NCBI RefSeq assembly: GCF_000001735.4 | Contig: NC_003074.8 | Coordinates: 15,755,261 to 15,819,260, forward strand | DNA length: 64,000 bases | Source: Arabidopsis thaliana | Lineage: Eukaryota > Streptophyta > Magnoliopsida > Brassicales > Brassicaceae | Reading direction: 5' to 3' | Shown here: in pieces, positions 24,027-35,179 of the stretch | How the letters are laid out: every line of letters starts with the position of its first letter | Numbering within the stretch: the stretch's first letter is position 1 | Position numbers and translations under genes: made by a program | Notes under the pieces: generated by a model | What the model saw: only the letters and a program-made list of their open reading frames with translations | Databases searched by the model: none | What the model was told of the DNA's origin: nothing

Positions 24027-24152
24027 AAACCCTAGAAATATTAGTCTCGTTGGAGGAGAAGATTAATTTTATCAACAGCGGATTTATTAAAGAAAACAAA
24101 ATAATACTAACGGGCTAGGTTGTAGGCCCATTAATAGCCCAACATTGGCCTC
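24027..24152 (-). promoter_or_regulatory. RPS29A promoter: telo-box and site II elements
   Basis: About 50 bp upstream of the start codon is AAACCCTAG (24027-24035), a telo-box in reverse orientation to the gene. Further up are AGGCCCA (24124-24130), AGCCCA and GGCC repeats (to about 24150) of the site II class. This pair is the known signature of plant ribosomal protein gene promoters (TCP binding). The same pair is found in front of RPS29B. Confidence 0.7.
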
Positions 24153-26400
24153 CTATTTTTTATTCCAAAATAAGCAGATAAGACATGTGATTAAGTACTT
24201 GATTAAGAAAGTGGAGCGTAATTTACTTTATCCTTTCTTCGTTACATAAACCATTGATTATCTCTGTAATCTCATTGATAATTTTGTATACACTGATTCA
24301 TATTAATGAAGTATTTTTTAGATGAAAAAAAAAAAGACATGTGATATTGTTAAGTCAAGTTCTCTCAATGGGTTCTCTCAACAAAATCGTGAAAAAATAT
24401 ATCAAAAACGACAGCGGTCTCTCTTAATAACAAAATTCTTCTTCAACTCTACTCTATAATTGACTCAAAAATAGAGATTTCTACATATTGACTCTATACA
24501 TAGAGCAACTCTATTCTCAATTCTATTTTTAGTTCAATTTTTTTTTCTATACTTTAGTCCCTCAATTTCTTTTTTTTATTTAATACATATAATCATTTTA
24601 CAAACAACAGTTACAACACATAGTTTTATAAACTTAACAAGCAAACAAGTACTAAATATAAAATAATTTTATAAACTTAACAACAAACAAATACTAAATT
24701 TAAAATAAACAACATAAGAAACCTAAAACTTAAAACTAGTAATTTAATAGTCCGATAAATTGCTTGTAGATCCGCCAAGCTAAAATATGAGTGTGTTGGC
24801 AAACTAGTCATAGATTACTGTATATATATATAGACCAATGTACAGATATGATTACTGTACTGATATAGATCACTGTACAGATATAAACTACTGTACAAAT
24901 TGATGCATCTGTTAAACGAAATCATAATTTACTGTTAATTAATTAATTATATGTACACACTTTTATTTATACAGCATATTTAATATTCATATTTATAACA
25001 AATTTATACAACTTAATTTATTATTTAACAACATATCTCAATTTTTTTATACACTTGTATACTTTTAACTATTTGATTCGTACACTTACATCTGTACAAA
25101 CACTTTTAGTGTACATATGTATATAAATATACACAACGCCATATCTGTACAGTAGTCTATATCTGTATAGATATATATTATTTATACTGTGTCATATAAT
25201 ATAAAATTTAAAAGTCATTAAACAAAATGCATTTCAAATGATAGAGAAAAAAACATAGATTTTATTTATATGATCAATTTTTAAAAAAATATAATTTTAT
25301 TAAAGAGCATTTTAATTATTAAACTTTGTTGGGATATGTAATAAAGAAAGAAAAAGATTTTTTAAAGAAAATCCTAACGCACTAAGGTCCCACACGTTTC
25401 TCTCTCTCACAATGGCATGTTGGTAAATATAGTTGTTTCTATGGGGTATAATCGATTTTCTGATTAGTGGGGTAAGAGGAGAGTGACTAAATCTACAATT
25501 ATAAATAGTAACTTGCCCTATTTTATAATTATGTTCTGAAAAGTTACTAGTTTGCAATTTAACCATTAAAATATTGTCCAAATGAAGTAGATGGAGGAGA
25601 AGTTTTTTTATCTTGATTTTGATCTTGTTGTTGGACACGTCGTTTTTGTAAAATCCGTGCTTGTTCACTCTCAATCAAAAGCTGCCTTTTGAAGCCAATC
25701 TTTCCAAGTTATTACCAATGTGGTAAGACCAAACATCGATTAGAGATTGGTTTTTTGATTCATCTCTCCGTGGTGATGGTTCTAATTAGTTGTGTGCTTA
25801 ATTGTCAGATGAAGTCAACGCTCCATTCTTCTCAGATTAATTTTATTGATGTAAGCACTAAGTAGAGTTTTGAGTGCTTATACTCAGGTTTAGAGTGACG
25901 AATTAGGATTAGCAACTGATAAGCTTATAACAATACGAGTGGCTAATGTTTTTGTGTATTGCTATTGCATAGTGTGTTGCAGAACAATAAGTCGGCTAAG
26001 ATGAAGCAGAACAAGCTTGGTCTCCGTCGTGAACAATGGCTTTAAAGGGTTCCTGGCTTGATACTTTTTGGTCTTGTAAGATTATTTCATTGCCTCAAAA
26101 ACAATTTCAGTTCGTTCTTGTTTGCAGCTTGAGTCTATTAATTCTGTAGTATCACTTGAGAAGGTTATAGTTGATTTATCAGCTCAGATTTAACATTTTC
26201 ATAGTTGAGTTATAATGCCAACTTGATCGAATATATGACTATATGATGAAGGTTATCTTTTGATGTGTCATGTATAGTTCCATCATCAACATGCATCTTT
26301 TGATGTGTCATGTATAGTTGCATCATCACCATCACCAAATGCATACACGTTTGTAATTGTGGTTTACTTGTCGGCTCATATTTGTATGTTTCTTATATAT
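24153..26400. other. AT-rich region with small inverted-repeat elements
   Basis: Around 24820-24905 and 25140-25190 the phrases tactgtacagata and tatctgtacagta recur in both orientations; this looks like a degenerate MITE or foldback about 370 bp long. Around 24360-24540 is another AT-rich MITE-like tract (tctctcaatgggttctctc). 25300-26400 has no assignable gene. 26217-26320 holds a short duplicated phrase (cttttgatgtgtcatgtata, twice). Confidence 0.4.
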
Positions 26401-26583
26401 ATGAAAGTGGCTGCAGTTGATGTTGTTGCAATTCCTTCTGAAACAAACTATGTAGCTTTTGATGCTTTACGTCTTGGTCGCTTTACTCAACAGGTTGTTG
26501 GTCGCCTACTTCGTTTTTGGGATGCTCGCAACATCAAGAAAGATGGTCAATTTCATGGGCATAGTCCTCCTGTTACTCAATGA
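26401..26583 (+). pseudogene. OB-fold (RPA1/DUF223-like) N-terminal fragment
   Basis: From the ATG at 26401 the frame reads a typical start of Arabidopsis replication-protein-A-like/DUF223 proteins: NYVAFDALRLGRFTQQVVGR and LLRFWDARNIKKDGQF. It stops after HGHSPPVTQ, where family members continue with the OB-fold core. It is a short relic. Such fragments are common in Arabidopsis and are also carried by Helitrons, which may explain this one. Confidence 0.5.
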
Positions 26584-26877
26584 AAAAGTAAATCTTTTTA
26601 GATGTTTAATGTATTTTTGTTTCATATGTAATTGATGTTTAATATCCTTCAAAATTTTGTGAAAAAATATCTTTCAAAATCAAAAAGTAATATGTATATA
26701 CACAAAAGAGAAATGTGTCCTTTTATTAAAAAAGTTATTTATTCTACAATTTCTTTTTAATGAAAATTGATTTCGGCCGACTCTCATAATTCATAAATTA
26801 TAGTTCGGATTCAGATAACGGATTTTTCCAAGTGGCTAAATCAAATATATCAATTGTGCTAGTCCCTCAAACGACTT

Positions 26878-27228
26878 AGGGGGTATTGAAGAACTGAATT
26901 TAAAAGAATTAAAATGGGTGGAAAAATGAAAGATTTGAAACATTCTATCCAAATCACACCATAATATGTGGGATTTGTTTCTTCACGTTTTTACCTTTGA
27001 TTTCTATTAAATTCTAATCAAATCACATTAGCATTAAAACAATCTTAATAATGAATAACAGTAGAATTTAATAGAATTATAAATTCAGTCAACTGAATAA
27101 CAATAGAATTTAATAGAATTATAAAACCATTAAATTGAATAACACTAGATTTAAAAAGAATTCTAAATTCTTTCAAATTCTTTCAAATTCAATAAAAATC
27201 CTACGTTCAATAACCCGATTCAAAGAAA
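26878..27228. mobile_element. MITE-like element
   Basis: The outer ends are inverted: GGGGTATTGAA at 26879 and TTCAATAACCC at about 27208-27218. Inside is a repeated phrase (tgaataacaatagaatttaa, followed by tagaattataaa) present in two to three copies. There is no coding capacity. I could not define a clean target-site duplication. Confidence 0.5.
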
Positions 27229-27277
27229 AGAAGAGCAAGATACCATTAAATATGTTATTTAATGTTCGGTATCTTGT

Positions 27278-29918
27278 TTAATCGAGACAATCTTTGTGCC
27301 CAACATTTTCGGAGGTGGATGCAACATCTTCCACCAATTTTGGTTCTTCGAAGTCGGCCTATATTTCATCAAAAGTAAAAAAGTAAAAAAGCTAGTCGTA
27401 GATTTAACATGTCAAAATCACTTAAGATGTGATTATATAAACCAGTAACTAAACGATTCAGGTTCAGTGGTATTGGCTCAACAGAAACATTCTAGTTTTA
27501 CTAAAAGAAATCCATAGATTACCATCTTTATAGCTTGTTCAGGTTTTAATTCGCCATTGAGAAGTCTTGTAGCTAGCACTCTTGAATTCTGTAAACAAGA
27601 GATCACAACTAAAGACTCAAATTAAACGAGTAATAAATGAAGAAACTAAAAGCTAATTTCAATGGTAAACAAAATGAGAACATCTATAAACAATTTATTG
27701 GAGACAAGAATATTAGTGTAGAACTTACTTGGATCATGTAATTAATGTCAACCAAGATACTATTGATGTAAGTATATATACAATATAGATATATATAAGG
27801 TGTACGTAGCTTATTTTAAAACATTTTTTTAATAATCATTAATTCGTTAGACATCTCTTAAGGCCAACAAAATTTCATATTTTAGAATGAAGTAATCCCT
27901 TTATTATTACAAGAGAAGTGCAAATTGAAATTTTGTCTAATTTGGCCTCAATTTTGATTTCAATTTTGGATTTTGTTCTTTGTTATTCAAAATCATTAAG
28001 GATAATTTGGTCTTAACAATCCCCTAAACTTTATATGATCCGATTCAATCTAAACCGTTCAATAAAATTAATTCTCTTCAATCTAAATCGTTCAACAAAA
28101 ATAAGGAATCTATGTCGTTTTTGAAATCAAAATATGATCACATTCCATCCCTAAAAATACTATATTCAATCACGAAATCAATAATCAATAATATCCAAAT
28201 CATATATTACGATTCTTCACTAATCACTAAAAAATTATATTTCTAAGTTTAAAATATCAAATTTATTCAAATATTTAGTATAAGAACTAAATAAACCGAT
28301 TGCCCGCGGTAAACCGCGGGTTAAAACCTAGTTGTCATGAAAGCCTATGACTTAATTCTATTAACAAATGCATGGCAAAATAAATCAAGAACACAATACA
28401 AAAAAAAGTAAGGAAATGGGAACTAAACTAACCTTGAGTCTCTCAACCAGAAGCTCCAACTTGTAATTATACTTTGGTACATCATCCGCGAAAGAATCAT
28501 ATAAAGCCTCCTCAAGAGCAAGTACCATCTGAACAACATCCTTTCGACTGGTCCCCGTACTTTCACAACACATGTTCTTAAGTACTACTTCTAAAAGCTC
28601 CAACAATGTCTTGTCACGATCCAAAGCACTGGATGGTAACGACTCTAACTTCTCCGAGATCGGGTTAGAACTCATTCTCTCACACTTCCTAACAATTCTT
28701 TTACGCCTCGGAATCGTAGTCGTTTGAACTTTCTCAACGTCAACGAGATTTCCAATTCTCGAAACCGTCTTTGCCACAAGCATATCAATCTCAAACTTTT
28801 GCTCCTCTTCAAAGCCTTCATGAGAGAACTTCCTCACCTTTTTGCGAACATTATCATAAACCATTTGCACGATGAAGCCGGAATGATGAATACGGTTTGG
28901 GATTTGCTTATCATCTGGCACGAAATATACAAGACACTTGTACTTGACAGATTCAGCAAACACTTCATCACAATGAAAACTGAAGAAAATTTCCCTTGGG
29001 TTTTCGGTTTTCCACTTCCCAAAATGTTTTTCTTCGATATCTTCTCTACGGTAAAACCACTGCACCTCCATCTTCACAAGTCCATCTTTTTCTTGTGAAT
29101 AAATATCCTGTCCAACAAACAATCAAAAAATCAAATCAATTGTTGATTATAATAGGAACAACTAAAAATCATATTAACATTTTTTTCATCTTATTTTTTT
29201 TTTTTTTTTTGAAATCCAGGAGGTTCTGGGCCAAAGCCCGTAATCTCCCCTAGGCCCGAAACCACATCATGTAATATTAGTTTCGTCCCAAGCGTTACTC
29301 GAACTGCCGACCTCTAAGCTTCGCCTAGGGTCTTTACCAATTGAGCTAACGACACTTAGTCACGCTTAACTGCGGAGTTCTGATGGGATCCGGTGCATTA
29401 GTGCTGATATGATCGCATCCCATCTTTTCTTTTACCTTGATGATCGCAATGTATTCCTTTTGTTTATTGTCTTCTGGATACAATAGCACAAAGTCTTTCT
29501 ACAAAACAGAAAAGAAAAATCTAATGTAAATGGTACTAAAATAACTACACAGATAGAACTTTTATTCTTATCACACAACTTTTTTTTTTTTTGTCTAATC
29601 GTAAGTTGTAACTCTTATTGTTTTTTAATAAACAAAATCTTAAAACAAATCAAAACTCACCAGTCTATATTGTTTGCCATGAAACTCGAATGTCTCGTAA
29701 TGACATTTCTTGTTTTGTCCCTTACCAGTAAACTTAATCGGTTTACCAATTGACTTCGCACAATCGCTCGGTCTCTGCTCGAACTTTGCTTTCTTCTTCA
29801 CTTGCATTTCCTTACTCTCCTCCACCCTTCTCTTCTTTGTCGTCGTTTCTTTGGTGCTTAACGTCGACAATGGAACATTGTCAATCACAACCACTTCATT
29901 CGATTGCTGGATGGACAT
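27278..29918 (-). CDS. BAH-domain protein, 380 aa
   Basis: Five exons: 29918-29661, 29498-29436, 29107-28433, 27588-27523 and 27358-27278, all joined in phase 0 (381 codons with stop). The start is the ATG of MSIQQSNEVVVIDN; further upstream the frame opens only with non-ATG codons. The order is a lysine-rich N-terminus with NLS-like KKRRVEESKEMQVKKKAKF, then the bromo-adjacent homology domain running from FEFHGKQYRLKDFVLLYPED through MEVQWFYRREDIEEK to FFSFHCDEVFAESVKYKCLVYF, then a basic stretch and a small C-terminal domain whose exon 4 reads NSRVLATRLLNGELKP. Plant BAH proteins of this size read histone marks such as H3K27me3 in repressive chromatin; the exact role here is not shown by the sequence. 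Intron 2 holds a 5S/SINE insertion and intron 3 a Helitron-like end, yet splice sites and exons are intact. Confidence 0.9.
27854..28332 (+). mobile_element. Non-autonomous Helitron-like element in BAH intron 3
   Basis: The 3' end is well marked: a palindrome CCCGCGGTAAACCGCGGG (about 28303-28320) followed by TTAAAACCTAGT, ending CTAGT at 28328-28332 with host T next, as Helitrons do. The proposed 5' end is TC at 27854 after an A (ATCTCTTAAGG), giving 479 bp; this end is less certain. Confidence 0.65.
29194..29360 (-). mobile_element. tRNA-derived SINE in BAH intron 2
   Basis: On the minus strand the head reads TTAGCTCAATTGGTAAAG (box A) and GGTCGGCAGTTCGAGTAAC (box B). The body ends GGGCCTAGGGGAGATTACGG, then CCCAGAACCTCCTGGATT, then a poly(A) (T run 29194-29210). 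It belongs to the same family as the truncated copy at 10.3 kb. It abuts a 5S rRNA fragment at its 5' end. Confidence 0.85.
29361..29420 (-). pseudogene. 5S rRNA 5' fragment (nt 1-60) fused to a SINE
   Basis: The reverse complement starts exactly at the plant 5S rRNA 5' end (GGATGCGATCATATCAGCAC) and follows it through CTCCGCAGTTAAGCGTG. I see a single mismatch (T for C at about nt 14) before the sequence switches to the SINE head. It is not a functional 5S gene: half is missing, including the internal promoter beyond box A. It lies 15 bp past the intron 2 donor. Confidence 0.9.
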
Positions 29919-29984
29919 GTCTATCGTCCACAACTTTCTTATACGAGTCACAATGAAATTATAAGTTACAAATCCGTTTTTCAC

Positions 29985-30869
29985 CCTACAGTTGTTGAAT
30001 CAAAAAGAAACATTAATAACTATTAACCAATAATTTTCAAATAGATTAGTCACTCAAAAGTGTACCTGATTCATATCCCACCAGACCAATGTTTAGATAT
30101 GTCTTGGAATATGCTTTTCTCAGCCTCTTTCTTATAAACTGGATTATATCAACAAACAAATACTACACTACAAAGAATTTAGTTCATATTTTCCCACTTT
30201 TAAATAAACGCTTAATAAGAAATATAAGGAGGAAAGAGGGAAAATGAAAAAAAGAGATTTGAAATCAGTAGATTTTGTCCATATAATGTTTTTTTTATTA
30301 CCTGTTAACAGAAAAACAAGAAAAAATAATTATATAAGGGAGTCAACGAAAAACTTTTCTCGTTTTGGTCATTTAAATTACAAAGATTCTTTACCATGCA
30401 ATGTATTTTGTTAATGTGACCTGTACAGAAATAACGTTCTAAAACTGGATTATCACGCAGTCTAGAACTAACACTATGAAGATCATACATTAAATTTCAT
30501 TGAGAAATGGTCAGCCCTTACATATTTGGGAGACATGTAATACGCCAAAATCCACAAGAAGATTGGTGTATATATTGGCAAAATAATGGAGTAGTCTTTT
30601 CATGGCGTACTTTGCATCTTACCTGAGTTTGTGCTTAACAAGGTAAAACCAGTTATATTATGATATATGGTTTGATACGGTTTGATCCGGTTATCTTTGG
30701 TTATTGTAACCATGGTTTAATGTATTTATATGATGTATATATAAAGGATGTCTGTAGCTGGCAGATCTACAGCCGAAGATCAGGTGGGGCTCGTGCCCTA
30801 TACTCTTTTTTAATAATTAAACAATTGACTACAGTGATATGAATATATGTTACCTTTTATTTTCTTTGA
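29985..30869. other. Upstream region of the BAH gene, no gene seen
   Basis: Presumed promoter and 5' UTR near 30000-30150, then AT-rich sequence. The palindromic phrase tagctggcagatctacagcc at about 30757 is followed by GTGCCCTATACT (about 30792), which resembles the outer end of the MULE inverted repeat at 31.4 kb. It may be a relic of a related element. Confidence 0.35.
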
Positions 30870-30875
30870 ATATAG

Positions 30876-30950
30876 GTTACCTTAATTGGTAAGAGTGCTC
30901 CACATTAAATCTAGGCAGCATGGTTCGATTCCCATTACATACAACTTTCT
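30876..30950 (+). mobile_element. tRNA-like SINE head
   Basis: Reads CTTAATTGGTAAGAGTGCTC (box A-like) and, 30 nt on, GGTTCGATTCCCA (box B-like), a pol III promoter arrangement. No acceptor stem pairing is evident, so it is a SINE head rather than a tRNA gene. The body after it is short and unclear because the next SINE abuts on the opposite strand. Confidence 0.55.
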
Positions 30951-30969
30951 AATTTTATTATTTATCTTC

Positions 30970-31290
30970 TTTTTTTTTGCCGTCAAAATTTATTATTTAT
31001 TACAAATTATGAGAACTGTTTCATAGACGATTCTACCACGGACAATTTCTTCTGAACCTTATTAGATCCACGACAGACGACACTTCCTTCTCCTTCTCCA
31101 TGCGCTTGATGGACACCTTCAATATCTTCTCTGCGTAGAATCTTGGCGAACGACTATAATTGTACATCGTTGTAGATCTCATGCACACTTGCCTCCATTA
31201 ATCTGCAAATCTGCTAATAAATCGCAATAGCTGAGACTCGAACCTCAGACCTCTTGGTGTATAAGCATTAATGAACCCTTGGTCAATCAT
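30970..31290 (-). mobile_element. SINE-like retroposon, tail ...GACGGC(A)n
   Basis: On the minus strand: box B-like GGTTCGAGTCTCAGC, then GCGATTTATTAGCA, GATGTACAATTATAGTCG, TTCTACGCAGAGAAGAT and a tail GACGGCAAAAAAA. A second copy (57040-57306, plus strand) matches most of this. The family is tRNA-headed and ends in an A run, as SINEs do. Confidence 0.75.
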
Positions 31291-31407
31291 TGGGTCAAGG
31301 AGGCTTCCACTATTATTTATCTTTAACATTTTTTATTATTTAAAAAACAAAATTATGAGTTAAATATAATTGATGCCCTATATAAATTTATTTCCTACAT
31401 ATGCCAC

Positions 31408-31685
31408 TAGCTGGCACCCTATACTATAGTTGCTCAACTAGAGTCAACCTATATTGTCGTCAGCAAAATTCAACCTACACAAAATTATAAACTTCTCATT
31501 CCACCTAATCTCTAAATCTCTACTCATTTCACCAAATTCAATTAATCTACTCAGTTGTGTTTTAAAATTCTACTTTGGCGATCACTATACTGCGATTAGA
31601 TATAATTAATCGGGTTAAATTTAGTTAACCCGACTATAATGGTATAGTCCATATTGAACCCTTCTTCCTGAGAAAGAGGTTTCGT
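31408..31685. repeat. MULE left terminal inverted repeat
   Basis: Starts about tagctggcaccctatacta and contains tcatttcaccaaattcaatt; the same phrases appear in reverse complement at the right end. Identity is roughly three quarters to four fifths by eye. Confidence 0.85.
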
Positions 31686-31959
31686 TTTTCCCTTAAAACA
31701 AAACACATTTGTAAACGAGGACCAAAATTCTTGTTAAGACCTATGTTTTGTTTGTAATGAAAGTGCAAGAAAAAACATCCAATTTAGTCTCAAAACAAAA
31801 CCAAAACATATCCAATTTAATCTAAAAGCAAAAGCAAAACACATCTGATTTAGTCTAAAACTAAAACACACGACAATAATGTTGTTGATATCTAAAAGCA
31901 ACAGCAAAAAACCATGCAACATAAAAAAACCATACAACACATTCAACTGCCAGTTACCA

Positions 31960-33690
31960 AACCTAACTACTCTTGTGTTGCTGCAGACGGTTGGGTGATT
32001 GAGATCGTCTCCTGACCTTGAGTCTTCTTCTCCTTCTCACTTTTCTTCTTCTTCTTAGTCTTTATCTCCTTCTTATCCTTATTCTATGTCTTAGCCTTCT
32101 TTGCTTTATTTTGAAGCTGATACTAATAGTTGTCACTAGGAAGCTTAAATTCCAGTTAAGATAAAATTAAAAAACTTTAAACCAGAATAATACCTCATAT
32201 ATTCCAGCATTCTTTGCCTTTCTCTTCCTTGGCACCTTCTCCTTAGGAAAGTTCTTACATCCTAATGCTTTGTGACCAGCTTCACCATAGCTCTTGCAAT
32301 GAATGACTATTCATGTCCGACCAAGTTTATCTACTTCATTCTTGTTCTTCTTCTTTTTTGGTGAATCATTTTTACCTTTGATCCTTGCAAACTTCTCTCT
32401 TTTTCTCTTTGATCCTTTTCTTCTACTAGGAAGAGGAGGTGGTGGTGGTGCGATTACCAACCTGTTAGTTGAATCCATCCAATAATTACCAACCTGTTAG
32501 TTGAATCCATCCAATATTTGGGTCCCCTTAATGGTAAGGTGGTTGTATCATAGGTGCTTCTCCATAAATATGTGGAGAAATAACCGGATATGTAGTCCTC
32601 CGCGTTGAAACCAGCTTTTAACATCGCAACATAAACATGCTCACAAGGAAATTTAGTTATTTGCCATTTCCCACAGAAACATTTTTTCTTCGGTATGTCC
32701 ACTCTATTACCATTTCCATCTAAATATACCTCAAATATGCCATGTGTGCAACAGTATACTGTGCATTTATCTACAACTATCTTCTCAGAGGCAACTATCT
32801 TCATAACATATTTTAAAAATCTTCCTTGGTGCTTCAATGATTTCTTGTTCCTCTTAACGATACGTGTCATTTCTTGCCTCCTTATGGTTTCCAGCATTGG
32901 AACCAATGCCTTTGCTCTTGCTTTGATGATGGTGGAATTGAATGACTTGGTAGCGTTGTTGTCTACATCCTCTAAACAACTACCAAGTCTATAAAAGGAC
33001 AGCGACCATGTATGTGGCTCCTCTCTCATCACATCATCAGACAAGGCATCATCATAACATCTCAAGATGTTAAGATCGGCAGCATACTCTTTCTCATTGT
33101 AGCTATAGGCTAATTTCCAAACTAATGTCTTTAGCATATCTTTGTTGGCATGTTGATATCATGCATTTTCTGTTAGGGTGCAAGTATGCAATGTACATGA
33201 TGTCTTGATCACAAAAAGTTGCTTCGTCTTGACAAAGGAACAATAAACTTGCCACTTACATTTACCACCCACGCCGCACTTGAATGCAAACCTTTCCTTT
33301 TCCCACTCATTTTGAACCGCATTAAAATGGTTCTAAGAACACTCCAAAATGGTTTCTTTGAACTCAATACTTGTGAAGAAAGTACTTCTGACAACCAATT
33401 TATCATCCATAGCCCTTTTAATCCTTAGATCCCTCATCAAAATGGGATCCTCATCTTCATCTGAGCTATCTGAAATCATATTTCGGCCAATTTGAATCTC
33501 ATCTGCAAAACTAGCTACTCCATCCCCTACTTCATAGTCAAAACACTCTAATGGATCTTATACCTCTCTTTTTTTCTAAGCTGTCTTCTTAGATGGATTC
33601 TTAGATTTTTTCTCTTTCTTCCTTCTTCCACTTTCCTCAATCTCCTCTTCACTTTCAGATTCTTCTTCAACCTCAATTAACGATACGATT
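31960..33690 (-). pseudogene. MULE transposase remnant lacking the catalytic core
   Basis: Minus-strand order. An acidic N-terminal stretch (EVEEESESEEEIEE, about 33630-33680) is followed by the MuDR N-terminal zinc domain (SSKKPFWSVLRTILMRFKM near 33300, then VIKTSCTLHTCT near 33190). There is then an abrupt jump near 33155-33165 to the post-catalytic part LKTLVWKLAYSYNEKEYAAD (33137). The SWIM zinc finger CFCGKWQITKFPCEHVYVAM lies near 32650 and a CCHC knuckle CKSYGEAGHKALGC near 32260. The DDE core that should lie between the zinc domain and LKTLVW is absent, so this copy cannot transpose by itself. The far N-terminus continues beyond the nested insertion (38070-38260: SDKPDDIDYNGGSE and MNHSLTQKRCRK). 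Confidence 0.8.
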
Positions 33691-34812
33691 GATATAACCC
33701 TGTTTTTCCTGATTTTAACTACGTTTTAGATTTAGGATTTTGAGTCTTTATGTTATTTCTCGAGTCTTTTTAGAGTCTTTTCAGGTATTCTATGCAGTGG
33801 GACAACAATGGTGATGAGGAGACATTTTGGAGCAAAAGCTAAGGAGAAGGAAGCTAAGGACGATTTCAGTTCCAGATTCAGTGAGAGTGTCGATCGACAC
33901 AAAGGAGTGTGTTTTATAGGGCATATATAGTTTTAGTCCCTGAACGTTTTATAGGGCATATATATAGTTTTAGAGGTCATTGTTTAGACCAAATTTCTTT
34001 TCTACCAAGTTTTCAGAGAGACATAAGCTATTCATCCATATTTTCATAGATTCATTTAGTTTCCAATACAGTGAAGAGATCCTTTCATACTATAATCTTA
34101 TTTGCTGTGTTTATACTTTCTTACTCAATTATATTGCTTGTTTCAAACTATATGTCTGAGTAGTTTGCCTGTTAGGAATAGGGTTTCTCATTAGGAATTC
34201 ATATGGTTTAGTAGATCGCCCCCTTTGCTAGGTTATCTGTAGAATTCTTCATCTTTAATTGTTCTTAATGCTAGATCTAGAGTAATTAACTAGAACTTGA
34301 ATCCAGACAATAGATATACCCGCCATAGGTATCTGTAGTTGGATCTATTATTGGATGAGCCTGGTTTATAGGTGTGTAATAAGAATCGGCCAATCTACTA
34401 AGGTGAACAATTGAACTCGTTTAGAATGCATGTTTAAGTTAAAGATCTCTCGGCTTCTCTGATTATTCTTAAGCTATAGACATAGGGAGTTTCGCGAAAC
34501 GCCACCAGTTATTCCATAATTAGAGTTTGAGTTTAAGAATGGTTCGATAATAACCTAGCTATAACTAGATCTACTAACCATTACTTTCCTGAGATTACTC
34601 TACTCCTAGCTCTTTATTTTAATCGTTTCATATTAAATCAATCTGTTGTTTTCTTATTTTGTTTACTTTTTATTTCAATCATTCCCTGCTAGCTTAATCT
34701 TGACATTCAATTCATTGTGTGAACATTAGAACTTTGAGAAAATTTGACCCTTAAATACTGCAACCGATTTCTTATTTGAGAGAGTAGGTTTAAGGCAATT
34801 TAAACCATATCA
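33691..34812 (+). repeat. Gypsy-type 5' LTR nested in the MULE
   Basis: Begins TGATATAACC and ends ACCATATCA (matching TGATAT...ATATCA ends), about 1.12 kb. It is immediately followed by a primer-site motif. It is homologous to the solo LTR at 36388-37566 over most of its length (shared phrases such as ttctcattaggaatt, cttaatgctag, gtttcgcg-aacgccacc). Confidence 0.85.
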
Positions 34813-34814
34813 AA

Positions 34815-34828
34815 TTTGGCGCCGTTGC
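34815..34828 (+). other. Gypsy primer-binding site
   Basis: TTTGGCGCCGTTGCC directly after the LTR is the primer-site motif of Athila/Tat-type plant gypsy elements. Confidence 0.8.
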
Positions 34829-34909
34829 CAAAGTTCTTGGGAATCACCATTGAGTTTAGTTTAGAGATTTCGTCTAGCACGCGTTTCTTGTTTTCTGTGT
34901 TTCAGGTGT

Positions 34910-35179
34910 ATGTCTAGGCAAACAAGGAGCACACCACAGAAGGAGCTGATCAACTTGTATGTTCTTGACTTGGGAAAACTCGAACGCACCAACCGCAAAA
35001 CTCAGAGATTAGCAATGGCTAACAGAGTCATCAGAGCTGATGAGGAAGGAGTTTTGAGAGATGATGATGGGCAAGACTACAATGAGGCTGGTCAGAGATT
35101 GGATGATCATGGACTCATCCATCCAAAGGGCGTCAATGAGGATCAGGCGCGCCTCAATGCGCAATTAGCTCAGGGTTGA
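34910..35179 (+). pseudogene. Start of gypsy gag, truncated after 89 codons
   Basis: Begins about 100 bp after the primer site (MSRQTRSTPQKELINLYVLD; first codon non-ATG in this frame, ATG at 34910 by the local reading). It ends at 35179, where the sequence changes to a different LTR-type repeat. No pol is present. The assignment as gag is from position; the protein itself is not recognisable. Confidence 0.45.

Noticed and set aside
29361-29420. Functional 5S rRNA gene
   Set aside because: Only nt 1-60 are present; the second half with the rest of the internal promoter is missing.
30876-30950. Possible tRNA gene (also 19787, 29340, 39510, 57045)
   Set aside because: Box A and B are present but no acceptor, D, anticodon or T-stem cloverleaf can be folded and poly(A)-type tails follow; these are SINE heads.
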